NCBI RefSeq assembly: GCF_003865075.1
Contig: NZ_BHWB01000005.1
Span: 186,001 to 250,000 of the forward strand
Direction: 5' to 3'
DNA: 64,000 bases
Source of the DNA: Bacteroides faecalis
GTDB lineage: Bacteria > Bacteroidota > Bacteroidia > Bacteroidales > Bacteroidaceae
Of this stretch, positions 25,932 through 34,137 are shown piece by piece (the first letter of the stretch is position 1; each line of letters opens with the position of its first letter). The position numbers were made by a program, and so were the translations under genes. Below the pieces are notes generated by a model, which ran no database searches, was not told the DNA's origin, and saw only the letters and a list, made by a program, of their open reading frames with translations.

Positions 25932-26916
25932 TCTCTTTCTGATTTAGGAAGGTTATTGCATCAACGACTTCATTCTTTGACCAATCCATCATCTTTGCAT
26001 ATATTCCGTTGTGCTTATGCTTCAGGTCTTTCTTGCAACCTTCGCATGGTGTTTCGGTACATGTAATATTACCGAAGATGTCTGCGTGCTCATGGACAAT
26101 CGTCTTGCAACTATTTGGCAGAACATACTTCAATCCATCCATTTGCCAAACATTCCATGAAATAATCTCAGCCATTTCTGCTACAAGTTCCATAGATGGT
26201 TGTTCGCTCCATACTGTTTCGTAATAATCGAAGAATGTCATCAATAGATTCTGCCTTGCGAGTAGGAGATTATCACCTTGCCATTCATAGCCAAATGAGC
26301 ATTTATATGCAATCTTCACCCAATGAATCCAGTCCTCTTTAGCTTTGACATTTTCGTTAACTACACGGAGCTTTCTATCAAGAAATCCAACTCTTTGGCT
26401 TATGTCTTCAAAGAAACGACCTGTTACAGTATCATAACGACTTACTATGAAAGGAGCTTCGCCGCAAGTAATCTCCATTACGGTTTTTGTAACGTATTCC
26501 TTCCAAGTGATTGTGTCTTTTTCTTTGAATACACAACCTTCCGTCGGTTGCCATTCCTTGCCTTGATTGGAACAGATATTAAACACATCCTTGCGACCAA
26601 ACAATCTCTCATCAACATCATTGAGCATCTGATTGCAAAGCCAAGAAGGGGTGAAAACCTCAGCCATCTTGCGAGCTCTTGTCTTCTGGTGCTCCTTGTT
26701 CTTCAATACACGAGGCACAATTATATGACCATTCTCACCACAAATCTTTTCCGTTGTGATCTGGTCATAGAAGGTGTAACCATCCCCACGTTCTGCATAA
26801 TCATCTGTTGCCCACATGATATGCTCGCCAGTGGTATGGTCACTAAGAAGAATCTCGAGGATCTCATGCCCCCAAGACAACATCACGTCTTCTTGTATGT
26901 CAACTCCGTATGTCAT
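25921..26916 (-). CDS. Methylase-like subunit of the restriction system, 331 aa
   Basis: It resembles the restriction endonuclease subunit M proteins that accompany large helicase-methylase genes in Bacteroides. KMAEVFTPSWLCNQML (about 83-98) is like motif X of N6-adenine methylases and VMEITCGEAPFI (about 146-157) is like SAM motif I, but no NPPY motif follows, so it probably cannot methylate alone. A C-terminal CTETPCEGCKK cluster (about 283-293) could bind zinc. It overlaps the 1310-aa gene by 11 bp. I infer a DNA-recognition or regulatory partner. Confidence 0.7.
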   Translation of the reverse strand: MTYGVDIQEDVMLSWGHEILEILLSDHTTGEHIMWATDDYAERGDGYTFYDQITTEKICGENGHIIVPRVLKNKEHQKTRARKMAEVFTPSWLCNQMLNDVDERLFGRKDVFNICSNQGKEWQPTEGCVFKEKDTITWKEYVTKTVMEITCGEAPFIVSRYDTVTGRFFEDISQRVGFLDRKLRVVNENVKAKEDWIHWVKIAYKCSFGYEWQGDNLLLARQNLLMTFFDYYETVWSEQPSMELVAEMAEIISWNVWQMDGLKYVLPNSCKTIVHEHADIFGNITCTETPCEGCKKDLKHKHNGIYAKMMDWSKNEVVDAITFLNQKENDK

Positions 26917-26924
26917 TATTTCTT

Positions 26925-27779
26925 TTAGTTTCGTTTCACGACATCACCGAGTTTCCTGCCGTCCTGATCGCGCCAATCATCCCATCCGTTGCTTGGGCGG
27001 CCGAGGATGAAGCCGCTGGCTCCGCTTGGGCTTTCGAGCGCCACGTCATGCTGAAGGATGATCTGACCTTTGTCGGTCTTGCAATGCTCAGCAATGAACT
27101 TATTGCGTGATACGATGGGCTTGTAGCTGTTCACTATCTTCTGGGCGAAGATGCTGCCTCGGTGCAGGATGAACTGCTGGGGGGGGGCGTCATAATGACC
27201 GATGCCGTGAGCTCGACGGTCGGTTGCTTTGACGTAGAAGAGATGCTCCGTCTGGGGTTGCGCCTTGGGTGCATCGAAGATTCCACAGCCGTAGAAGCGT
27301 GTGAGCAACTGGATGTCACGGAAGAACACCTCCATGTCGTTCACTCGAAAGGGTGCGATGTTTGGCTTCTTCGGGTTGGCTCCGTTCAGCAGGGTGAAGG
27401 ATGCTACCGCCTGTGCTGCCTCAATGCCGAGATACTCCAGATACTTCACGTCATCGCCGTAAATCTTGTGGTTGTCGGAGATGAACACGAGTGCCGTCTG
27501 CCACCAGCCTTTCTTCTGCAGGTGGTCGTTCTTGCGGTTGGCAAAGTCGGTTGTCTGTCCGATGTATGCCTGTGGCTGAGGCTCGTCTGTGTCGCCAAGA
27601 AGTATGTAGAACGCTGGCTGACCGGAGATGTCCGTGAGGTTATTGGCAAGGGTTATCTCCTCGCGAGGAATGACATACAGGTGACAGGTGCTATTGGCAC
27701 CCATGTAGATATTCCTGGCACCCACGAGCGTACCGTCTATCAGCTCAGTGTGTATCGTAAATGTATTCTTGGCTCTCAT
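26925..27779 (-). CDS. GIY-YIG nuclease-like protein with DUF4357 C-terminus
   Basis: Residues about 52-110 hold a GIY-YIG pattern (AFYILLGD, then AYIGQTTDFANR, then a His/Asn-rich helix), and the C-terminus about 225-284 matches DUF4357 (LESPSGASGFILGRPSNGW). Such proteins accompany restriction systems. The gene is markedly GC-rich compared with the rest of the window. It ends 9 bp before the methylase-like gene, so it is co-transcribed with it. Confidence 0.8.
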   Translation of the reverse strand: MRAKNTFTIHTELIDGTLVGARNIYMGANSTCHLYVIPREEITLANNLTDISGQPAFYILLGDTDEPQPQAYIGQTTDFANRKNDHLQKKGWWQTALVFISDNHKIYGDDVKYLEYLGIEAAQAVASFTLLNGANPKKPNIAPFRVNDMEVFFRDIQLLTRFYGCGIFDAPKAQPQTEHLFYVKATDRRAHGIGHYDAPPQQFILHRGSIFAQKIVNSYKPIVSRNKFIAEHCKTDKGQIILQHDVALESPSGASGFILGRPSNGWDDWRDQDGRKLGDVVKRN

Positions 27780-27822
27780 TTGTGAAATATATATTCTTTT
27801 TGTCTAATAATATTACTTCGTC

Positions 27823-28041
27823 TTAATCCATCCTTACCAAATCACCAATCTCGCAATCGAGTGCTTTAGCAATTTTGACTAAGGTTTCAAGCGGTGGCTG
27901 GCTGCCATTCGTACACCATTTGCTGACCGTAGTAGGGGCAACGCCCAACTCTTCTGCAAGCCATTTGTTGGTTTTCATCTTATCAGCAAGAACCGCCTTG
28001 ATGCGATTGACATTGCTATTGCCTTCCTTTTCTTTTGCCAT
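27823..28041 (-). CDS. Small Xre-family transcription regulator, 72 aa
   Basis: A single HTH domain: KMKTNKWLAEELGVAPTTVS (about 22-41) is the helix-turn-helix, followed by PPLETLVKIAKALDCEIGDLV. It is the first gene of the minus-strand island operon and 43 bp upstream of the GIY-YIG/DUF4357 gene, the position of a control protein that delays or limits restriction. It has a -7 box 32 nt upstream. Confidence 0.88.
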   Translation of the reverse strand: MAKEKEGNSNVNRIKAVLADKMKTNKWLAEELGVAPTTVSKWCTNGSQPPLETLVKIAKALDCEIGDLVRMD

Positions 28042-28072
28042 ATATACATTATTAATATATAGAAATATGGCA

Positions 28073-28080
28073 CAAAGTTA
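28073..28080 (-). promoter_or_regulatory. Putative promoter of the island operon
   Basis: Read on the minus strand the box is TAACTTTG, matching TAnnTTTG. The region between it and the start codon of the Xre gene is very AT-rich (TATATA...ATATAT), a plausible operator for autoregulation. No clear -33 TTTG. Confidence 0.5.
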
Positions 28081-28477
28081 ATAAAATTATATGAATCCCT
28101 ACACGAATTTTATGTTTTTTAGCATAAATGATATATAAAAATAGTGTTTTGTTCACTTTTTGACACCCCTAATGATAGTTTTTTACTGCCTAAGTACAAG
28201 AAATTCGTAAAATTACAGCAAAGACTGATGGTAAAATGAAGTGTAAGTTTTAACTCGGATAACGATGGTACAACTGCTAACAAAACATTTCAAAATATGG
28301 ATAACACACGTGAATTTTACTGGATTTGGAAAGATTTCTCGCTAAACGTTTGTCACGGCTTTTTCATTTAATCTTTGAATTGGGCGTACCATTCCCCTAC
28401 CCATGCCAGTGCGGCATGGGCGGGAATACCGTTATTGGTAATCAATACGTTACGAATATATCAAATCTGAATTTTTC
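28081..28477. other. Island-edge intergenic region with a strong hairpin
   Basis: No gene seen. It contains the hairpin at 28391-28427 and otherwise AT-rich sequence separating the Xre gene from the transposase remnant. Confidence 0.5.
28391..28427. repeat. Nested inverted repeat beside the ISAs1 remnant
   Basis: CCATGCC (28401-28407) pairs with GGCATGG (28413-28419) around AGTGC; outside this, ATTCCC (28391-28396) pairs with GGGAAT (28422-28427). There is no U-run, so it is not an obvious terminator. It could be an element end, a protein-binding site or a structured transcript end. Confidence 0.6.
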
Positions 28478-28864
28478 TCATTTTTGAGCCAGAAAATGCA
28501 ACACGTTAGTGAAGCTTACCGCTAGCTCCCTTATTATCTGCGCCGTCCTCTTTTGCTTATCTGATATTTTTTTCCTTCTGTTCTTCCAAACGGCAATCAG
28601 TGCCAACACCATTTTTTGAATTGTGTCCAGGTTCCTAGCCACTCGTTCAGCCTTACGCTTTATACTGTCCTGCCGGAGGTTGCGGTCAAGATCCCAGTGC
28701 ATGCTTTCAATAGCCCAATGCTGTTTGGTTATCTGACTAAGCCGCTCTGCACTGCTATCCAGGCTTGAAATGTACAGTCGCTGTTCAGATGTACTCCTGC
28801 CATCAGAGTTTTTCTCCGTAGATGTGAGTATTTCTATGTATCGGAAATCAAGAAAAGGAAAGAG
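28478..28864 (-). pseudogene. ISAs1-family transposase remnant (C-terminal third)
   Basis: An uninterrupted frame of 128 codons ends at 28478. It contains RLYISSLDSSAERL and KQHWAIESMHWDLDRNLRQD, then KRKAERVARNLDTIQ, the typical C-terminal part of ISAs1/H-repeat transposases with the catalytic Glu of the DDE triad in IES. Everything before the equivalent of the YYISSL region is missing, and a TAA at 28865-28867 closes the frame. It marks the right edge of the island and suggests past IS-mediated rearrangement. Confidence 0.8.
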
Positions 28865-28975
28865 TTATCTCTTATTCCCGTTTCAGACTGGCTTTATCAC
28901 AATCAACCAATATCAAAGACCAACAATAAATATATCCAAACAATGATATACTTTTTAAACTCTATTATTTGTTTC

Positions 28976-30013
28976 TTATTTATCTGTTATAGCCACCTTG
29001 ATAACACCATCCAACTTATTTTCAAACATACGGTAAGCTGTCTCAATTTCGCTCAATGGAAACCTATGTGTAATAAGAGGAATCGTATTTATTTTGCCTT
29101 TCTCTATTAGACTAAGAATCTCGGCACAATCACAACCATCCACTCCACCTGTTTTAAATATCAAATTTTTACCATACATATCAGGTAAAGGGAGAAGTTG
29201 GGGGTTGTCATAAAGAGCCACAATTGTGACAACAGCATTAGGACGAGCACATTCCCATGCTATGCGAAAAGTTTCCTCACTACCAGCTACTTCCAATACA
29301 ACATCCGCTCCCCTATGGTTACTATTATTCAATACAACATCTTTGCATTTTTCCGGTTCTACGACCAGTACATCAGGATAATGTTCACGAACAAATCGAA
29401 TTCTTTCAGGCGACTTTTCACAAATGATGATACAAGATGGTTTCTTCAACATCACACACAACAAAGTACAAATTCCTGTAGGACCGGCACCGATAATGAG
29501 AACCGTATCATCCTCGGAAATCTCCGAAATACGAGCTGCCCAAAATCCTGTTGCAAGCACATCGCCTACAAATAAAGCCTGTTCATCACTGACTATATCA
29601 GGAATACGATTTAATCCCTGGTCCGCATATGGAACTCTGACATATTCCGCCTGACCACCGTCAATACGGCATCCTAATGCCCAACCACCATTTGGATCAG
29701 TACAATTATTAACGTAACCTCTTTTACAAAAAAAGCATTCTCCACAAAAAGTTTCCACATTTACTGTCACCCTATCTCCAGGTCTTACTAAAGTGACATC
29801 TGATCCTACTTCTTCCACAACACCTACCATCTCATGTCCAACCGTTATCCCGGGAACCGCACGTGGTACACTGCCATGCTTAATATGAAGGTCACTAGTA
29901 CAGATACTACTAAGCGTTACACGCACAATTGCATCCCGCGAGTTCTGTATCTCTGGTTTTACTTTTTCCTGTAGTTCAAATTTTCCATGTTCAACGTATG
30001 TATATGCAAGCAT
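28976..30013 (-). CDS. Zinc-dependent alcohol dehydrogenase-like protein, 345 aa
   Basis: A medium-chain dehydrogenase. It has the catalytic-zinc ligands Cys near 38 (SICTSDLH), the GHE motif (GHEMVGVVEEVG, about 61-72), four structural-zinc Cys (CGECFFCKRGYVNNC, about 94-108) and the NAD-binding IIGAGPTG (about 172-179). The alcohol or sugar-alcohol substrate cannot be told. It is a single minus-strand gene with the ribosome binding site AAGGAAG and a -7 box upstream. Confidence 0.88.
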   Translation of the reverse strand: MLAYTYVEHGKFELQEKVKPEIQNSRDAIVRVTLSSICTSDLHIKHGSVPRAVPGITVGHEMVGVVEEVGSDVTLVRPGDRVTVNVETFCGECFFCKRGYVNNCTDPNGGWALGCRIDGGQAEYVRVPYADQGLNRIPDIVSDEQALFVGDVLATGFWAARISEISEDDTVLIIGAGPTGICTLLCVMLKKPSCIIICEKSPERIRFVREHYPDVLVVEPEKCKDVVLNNSNHRGADVVLEVAGSEETFRIAWECARPNAVVTIVALYDNPQLLPLPDMYGKNLIFKTGGVDGCDCAEILSLIEKGKINTIPLITHRFPLSEIETAYRMFENKLDGVIKVAITDK

Positions 30014-30052
30014 AATATCTTCCTTGTTTATTAAACCAATATGTTATACAAT

Positions 30053-30060
30053 TACAAACG
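30053..30060 (-). promoter_or_regulatory. -7 box for the alcohol dehydrogenase gene (TACGTTTG)
   Basis: On the minus strand the sequence TACGTTTG fits TAnnTTTG, about 40 nt upstream of the start codon. No clear -33 box. Confidence 0.5.
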
Positions 30061-30450
30061 TACACAAAATTTTCCATTCCTATGTATATTTATATTAGAT
30101 ACAATGATCTTTGATATCACTCTCCTGATATTACAACCAGACCATTAGCAACTCTGCGAAAAATCATCCCATTGCATGTACAAAAAGAAATTATTCAGAA
30201 TAACAAGACCATCATACTATAAATTGACTGTAAGAACATACCTATTTATTCTATATTTCAACATAGAACCTCTCCAAATACCCAAACCAACCATATAGCT
30301 AAAAATTGGTCAAAGTTTCCTTTACATTGATAAAAGAGTAGCGTGTTTATCAGCCCACTATTGTATATTCTCCTCTTTTCTGTATATTGCGCCCGCATTT
30401 TCTTTTATACGATAAGCTTTATTAAAAAAATCAATAAACCGATAAAACCA
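30061..30450. other. Intergenic region between divergent genes
   Basis: AT-rich sequence between the dehydrogenase and the FabH-like gene. It should hold the promoter of the latter, but I see no box of good quality. No coding frame is credible; open codons just upstream of 30451 lack a start with a ribosome binding site and extend beyond the FabH domain. Confidence 0.4.
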
Positions 30451-31461
30451 ATGCAGACAATCAATGCCGTAATCACAGGAGTCGGAGGGTATGTACCCGA
30501 TTACATCTTAACCAACGATGAAATCTCTAAAATGGTAGATACCACTGACGAATGGATCATGGGACGCATTGGCATAAAAGAAAGACATATTCTGAAAGAC
30601 AAAGGAGTTGGCACTTCATACATAGCACGTAAAGCAGTAAAACAGTTACTTCAACGTACTCAAACTCGTCCGGATGATATTGATTTAATCATTGTAGCTA
30701 CAACCACTCCCGACTATCGTTTACCCTCAACAGCTTCTATTTTATGCGACAAATTAGAATTGAGACATGCTTTTGCCTTTGATATGCAAGCTGTTTGTAG
30801 CGGATTCCTTTATGCTTTAGAAACTGGAGCAAATTTCATACGCTCAGGAAAATATAAGAAAGTGATTGTAGTAGGAGCTGATAAAATGTCAACAATTATA
30901 GACTATACAGATCGAGCAACTTGTCCAATTTTCGCTGATGGAGGTGCTGCTTTCATGCTTGAACCTACTACTAAAAACTTAGGTATCATGGATTCTGTTC
31001 TGAGGACAGATGGAAAAGGTCTACCTTTTTTACATATAAAAGCGGGAGGATCCGTATGTGAGTCGTCGCATTATACACTGGATAACCGTATGCACTATAT
31101 CTATCAGGAAGGACGTACAGTTTTCAAGTATGCCGTTGCTAATATGTCTGATGCCTGTGAAGCAATCATTGAAAGAAATCATCTGAGTAAAGACGATATC
31201 AATTGGGTAATTCCTCATCAAGCAAACCAGCGGATTATCAGTGCTGTCACCCAACGCCTGGAAGTTCCATCTGAAAAAGTCATGGTTAATATCGAACGTT
31301 TCGGCAACACAAGTGCCGGAACACTTCCTCTCTGTATCTGGGATTTTGAAAACAGGCTCAAAAAAGGTGATAATCTGATTTTCACAGCCTTCGGAGCAGG
31401 CTTTGCTTGGGGAGCTATTTATGTAAAATGGGGATATGATGGACAGGAGAACGAAAAGTAG
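30451..31461 (+). CDS. fabH: 3-oxoacyl-ACP synthase III (FabH-like)
   Basis: A condensing enzyme that joins acyl-CoA to malonyl-ACP to start fatty acid synthesis. It has the catalytic Cys116 in [10 protein letters not shown], the His in WVIPHQAN and the Asn in [10 protein letters not shown], all three of the triad in normal order, plus the DEWI..R.GI.ER CoA-entry segment near 33-45. I chose the ATG at 30451 ([17 protein letters not shown]), where homology begins. Bacteroides usually has more than one FabH; this may not be the main copy. Confidence 0.9.
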   Translation: MQTINAVITGVGGYVPDYILTNDEISKMVDTTDEWIMGRIGIKERHILKDKGVGTSYIARKAVKQLLQRTQTRPDDIDLIIVATTTPDYRLPSTASILCDKLELRHAFAFDMQAVCSGFLYALETGANFIRSGKYKKVIVVGADKMSTIIDYTDRATCPIFADGGAAFMLEPTTKNLGIMDSVLRTDGKGLPFLHIKAGGSVCESSHYTLDNRMHYIYQEGRTVFKYAVANMSDACEAIIERNHLSKDDINWVIPHQANQRIISAVTQRLEVPSEKVMVNIERFGNTSAGTLPLCIWDFENRLKKGDNLIFTAFGAGFAWGAIYVKWGYDGQENEK

Positions 31462-31493
31462 TTCCTGAAAAGACGTGAAGCAACCCACAATAA

Positions 31494-31778
31494 TCACTCC
31501 TCTCTGTACCGTTTCAAATGTTTTCTCACCTGCCAAAAGCGGACAAATCCAAAGAAAAATAATACAATACCTGATATAATACATACCCACGCAAGACCAC
31601 CCAAACGTGAGATACTTTGAATTTGAAGTATTCCAATTCCTGCGGTAAGGAGATAAAAAGAAGTACGGATATATGCAAACAAAGTCCTTTCATTGGCAAG
31701 CCTAGTCCTCTCGACTGCTAAATGATCACGAAGTATCAACTCCTTGTCATTCATAAATTTATCAGTTGTTTTTGACAT
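31494..31778 (-). CDS. DUF202 family membrane protein, 94 aa
   Basis: A small inner-membrane protein. The DUF202 signature RTRLANERTLFAYIRTS-type run lies at about residues 24-40, followed by two hydrophobic helices (about 42-60 and 68-84). It ends with a basic tail. Its function is unknown. It is convergent with the FabH-like gene. Confidence 0.87.
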   Translation of the reverse strand: MSKTTDKFMNDKELILRDHLAVERTRLANERTLFAYIRTSFYLLTAGIGILQIQSISRLGGLAWVCIISGIVLFFFGFVRFWQVRKHLKRYREE

Positions 31779-31998
31779 AGTGTTATATTACTATACATGT
31801 TTTTCTATTATTAGAAACAACTAAATTATACAAAATGTTTTTCTAATTTAACTACATTCCAAAATCTCACTACTCTTCTTAAATAATGAAACTAAATTTC
31901 CTTATTTCTGCTTTAAACGAAAATCGGTCAATGCCAACTTATCATACAATATATAAGCTTCCATAATAAGTGTACATTTGGCCCCAATAATAGTATTT
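31779..31998. other. AT-rich intergenic sequence
   Basis: Between the DUF202 gene and the decayed gene at 31999. No feature supported. Confidence 0.4.
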
Positions 31999-32464
31999 TT
32001 AACCGCTTCTTATATACCCTTCCTGTTCATAGCCACGTTTATAAGGATGAATCATTTCAATAATCGATTCTAAACGTTTGTCAGCAACAGTCATATTTTT
32101 ATAGCGGTCATATTGAGATACACCAGCCAAATCAAAATCTCCAAAATGGATATAGTGTTAGGTATCATCTGTAACCATGAACGCAAATCATTCGATTGGG
32201 AATAACGGATTTTCCCCCACTTGATTTTATCTCATACCATTATTCCAATTTACCATCAACATCATAACGTTGTGCAAGGTAAATATGCAATCCTTGTGGA
32301 TCTCTCAATCGATAACTTCTTCCATAGCCACTAAACTACCAATATATCTTCATCCAATAGCTCTTTTACTACATCAACCTGAAATTTACTGGAAGCAATT
32401 CTTTCTCCTTCCAACAGCTGCATCATTCTTCGGACAAACGCCAAAGAGATTTCTTCTTTCATTT
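31999..32464 (-). pseudogene. Decayed gene with Toprim-like motif
   Basis: Three pieces in shifting frames read like one gene. From the ATG at 32464, 43 codons (MKEEISLAFVRRMMQLLEGE, then VDVVKELLDEDILVV) end at a TAG. Then GYGRSYRLRDPQGLHIYLAQ. Then IHFGDFDLAGVSQYDRYK, and finally a GYEQEGYI end and a stop at 31999. The G-D-F-D-x-A-G run resembles the acidic Toprim motif of topoisomerase VI-A/JetD-like proteins, and the winged-helix-like start fits such families. The assignment is tentative; the decay is clear. Confidence 0.55.
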
Positions 32465-32726
32465 ATTCTTATTTTTGATTATATAATAATAGCAGAATGA
32501 ACTGTGTGTTCGACCGCTTATCTTTACTCAATAAATTAGGTATAACGATAATCTTACACATTATAAATCGTGGGAGAACTGTTTACTAACAAAATATTGC
32601 GACAATTCGCAAAATCCAGAATTCCCTTCACATTATTAGCAGGTATCCGAAAAGGGTACCTTCAACACTCATTGTTTTAAATGATATCTTAAGCTATTAT
32701 TAAACTCTCTATCAAAGCAACTTATC
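32465..32726. other. AT-rich intergenic sequence
   Basis: A small hairpin GGTATCC-GAAAA-GGGTACC lies near 32642-32660. No gene seen. Confidence 0.35.
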
Positions 32727-32984
32727 TTATTTCTCAGCCCACTCCAAAATAGTCGGACTTTTCACGTTCACCCCAAACAAATGTGCTTTTGCCAAAATAT
32801 TACGTGCCAATTGAGCCTTATACTCTTCAGGAGCATACCTAAAATAGGCCTCAGCAGCACGTACATGAGCTGCATCAGGAATGGGAAACTCTCTGAGTTC
32901 CGGTATTCCAAACTCAGAAGTATCAAGTTCTTTACGTTCACTTGTTGTCAATCGGTCAGATGACATCTTTGATAATTCGTCCAT
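32727..32984 (-). CDS. Small DUF6582-like protein, about 85 aa
   Basis: The segment FGIPELREFPIPDAAHVRAA (about 25-44) resembles the LP...R.FPIPDAAHVRNAL pattern of small proteins in phage-related and conserved bacterial families (DUF6582-like), followed by an ARNILAKAHLFGV helix. It is soluble and of unknown function. I chose the ATG at 32984; an in-frame TTG two codons upstream is also possible. Confidence 0.7.
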   Translation of the reverse strand: MDELSKMSSDRLTTSERKELDTSEFGIPELREFPIPDAAHVRAAEAYFRYAPEEYKAQLARNILAKAHLFGVNVKSPTILEWAEK

Positions 32985-33166
32985 AATCAATAGGTCTATA
33001 TATTATTATGGAGTTATAACAAAAAAGAAACATTATGGTTAAATAAGTAGAGAAAATTAAAGAAAATAAATAATATTCAAAACACATGCTATTCTTCAGA
33101 TGAAAACAATTACCATTGAACAGCCTCAGCATTCCGGTTTGTTACGTTCGGAGTATATGTAACAGA

Positions 33167-34063
33167 TTAAAGTAACTGTGTAATAGTGATGGCATATTTA
33201 ATGCGTTGATTAGGTTGCCAGGCATTTCCACTCAAAGTAACGTTTTTAGTTGTACCCAAAGTTACTAAGCCGAGTAACGTCGTATAGTCATAAGTAATAC
33301 GAATCACTATGCCTGATACACTTTGGGGAATCAGCAAAAGTCGATTTGGAAACTCATATGCAGGATCTGAAGGAGCAAGTAAAGTTCCCGTCGCGTTATC
33401 ATAAACATTAAAGATAGAGTTGCTGCCTTCTGTTTTGGTCCAGGTAGGCGTTGGTAAAGCCTTAAAACTTCCTCCATTACAAACATTCAGCACATCAATT
33501 TTCTTGATTCTACATGAAGCAAGACCTAATACGGCTTGTATCTTAATAGTAAAATACAACTGAGTGAGTGCATGTTTAAATGTCAGTGCAACAGAACCAC
33601 TTGTTAAGTCATTAGCAGATTCGGCGTACATCAAATCGACAGGAGTTGTACCCTGCCGGAAGCTAGGAAACTGAATGCCATTGGTTGAATCATAACTCGG
33701 AGTTACCGCACCATAAGGACTGGTAGCTATAAATTTCAATGCTCCTTGAGGCGGCCAATAATAAGTCCCCCCCGTACTTTTCCAAGCACTGCCAGTAGTA
33801 ACATAACTTATTTGCATATTATCCAAGTACTTTCCCGCATTTGCAAAATTATATGAACCTCCTGATGGTTTGTAATAGGCAGTGACATTAAAAGTCTCTG
33901 TAGTAGGATAAGTCGTACCACTAATGATGGCCCGCGTATTTTGTTCTATCAAGGGTGTAAAAATGATAGGAGTCTGCCGCTGTTCTTCCTCAAAATCAGA
34001 CTTGGAACAACTTATTATTATAAGGGCTGCTGTTATAGCAGCCCCTAAAAACTTCTTTTTCAT
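33167..34063 (-). CDS. Fimbrillin family lipoprotein, probably cut short by a stop codon
   Basis: A Mfa-like/fimbrillin subunit of 298 aa with a lipoprotein signal (IIISCSKSD, Cys near 19), and the Arg-containing processing region before beta strands (QNTRAIISG). The paralogue upstream continues past the equivalent point with EITYTPTVTDW. Here a TAA at 33167-33169 interrupts the same frame, which then reads on as SVTYTPNVTNRNAEAVQW to a TAA at 33110-33112. The last 19 residues, including the likely donor or tail strand, are therefore lost. It is the last gene of the three-gene fimbrial operon. Confidence 0.82.
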   Translation of the reverse strand: MKKKFLGAAITAALIIISCSKSDFEEEQRQTPIIFTPLIEQNTRAIISGTTYPTTETFNVTAYYKPSGGSYNFANAGKYLDNMQISYVTTGSAWKSTGGTYYWPPQGALKFIATSPYGAVTPSYDSTNGIQFPSFRQGTTPVDLMYAESANDLTSGSVALTFKHALTQLYFTIKIQAVLGLASCRIKKIDVLNVCNGGSFKALPTPTWTKTEGSNSIFNVYDNATGTLLAPSDPAYEFPNRLLLIPQSVSGIVIRITYDYTTLLGLVTLGTTKNVTLSGNAWQPNQRIKYAITITQLL

Positions 34064-34137
34064 AATCGTCTAAGTTATCCATTCGATTACACATTATTTA
34101 AATCACCTGCCTAATGCCAAATACTCATTATTTTCAT

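Noticed and set aside
26323..26928. Long plus-strand frame of 201 codons opposite the methylase-like gene
   Set aside because: It is antisense to a gene with recognised motifs and has no motif of its own.
28391..28427. Integron attC-like site
   Set aside because: The hairpin is symmetric, lacks the core-site bases of attC, and no integrase gene is present in the window.
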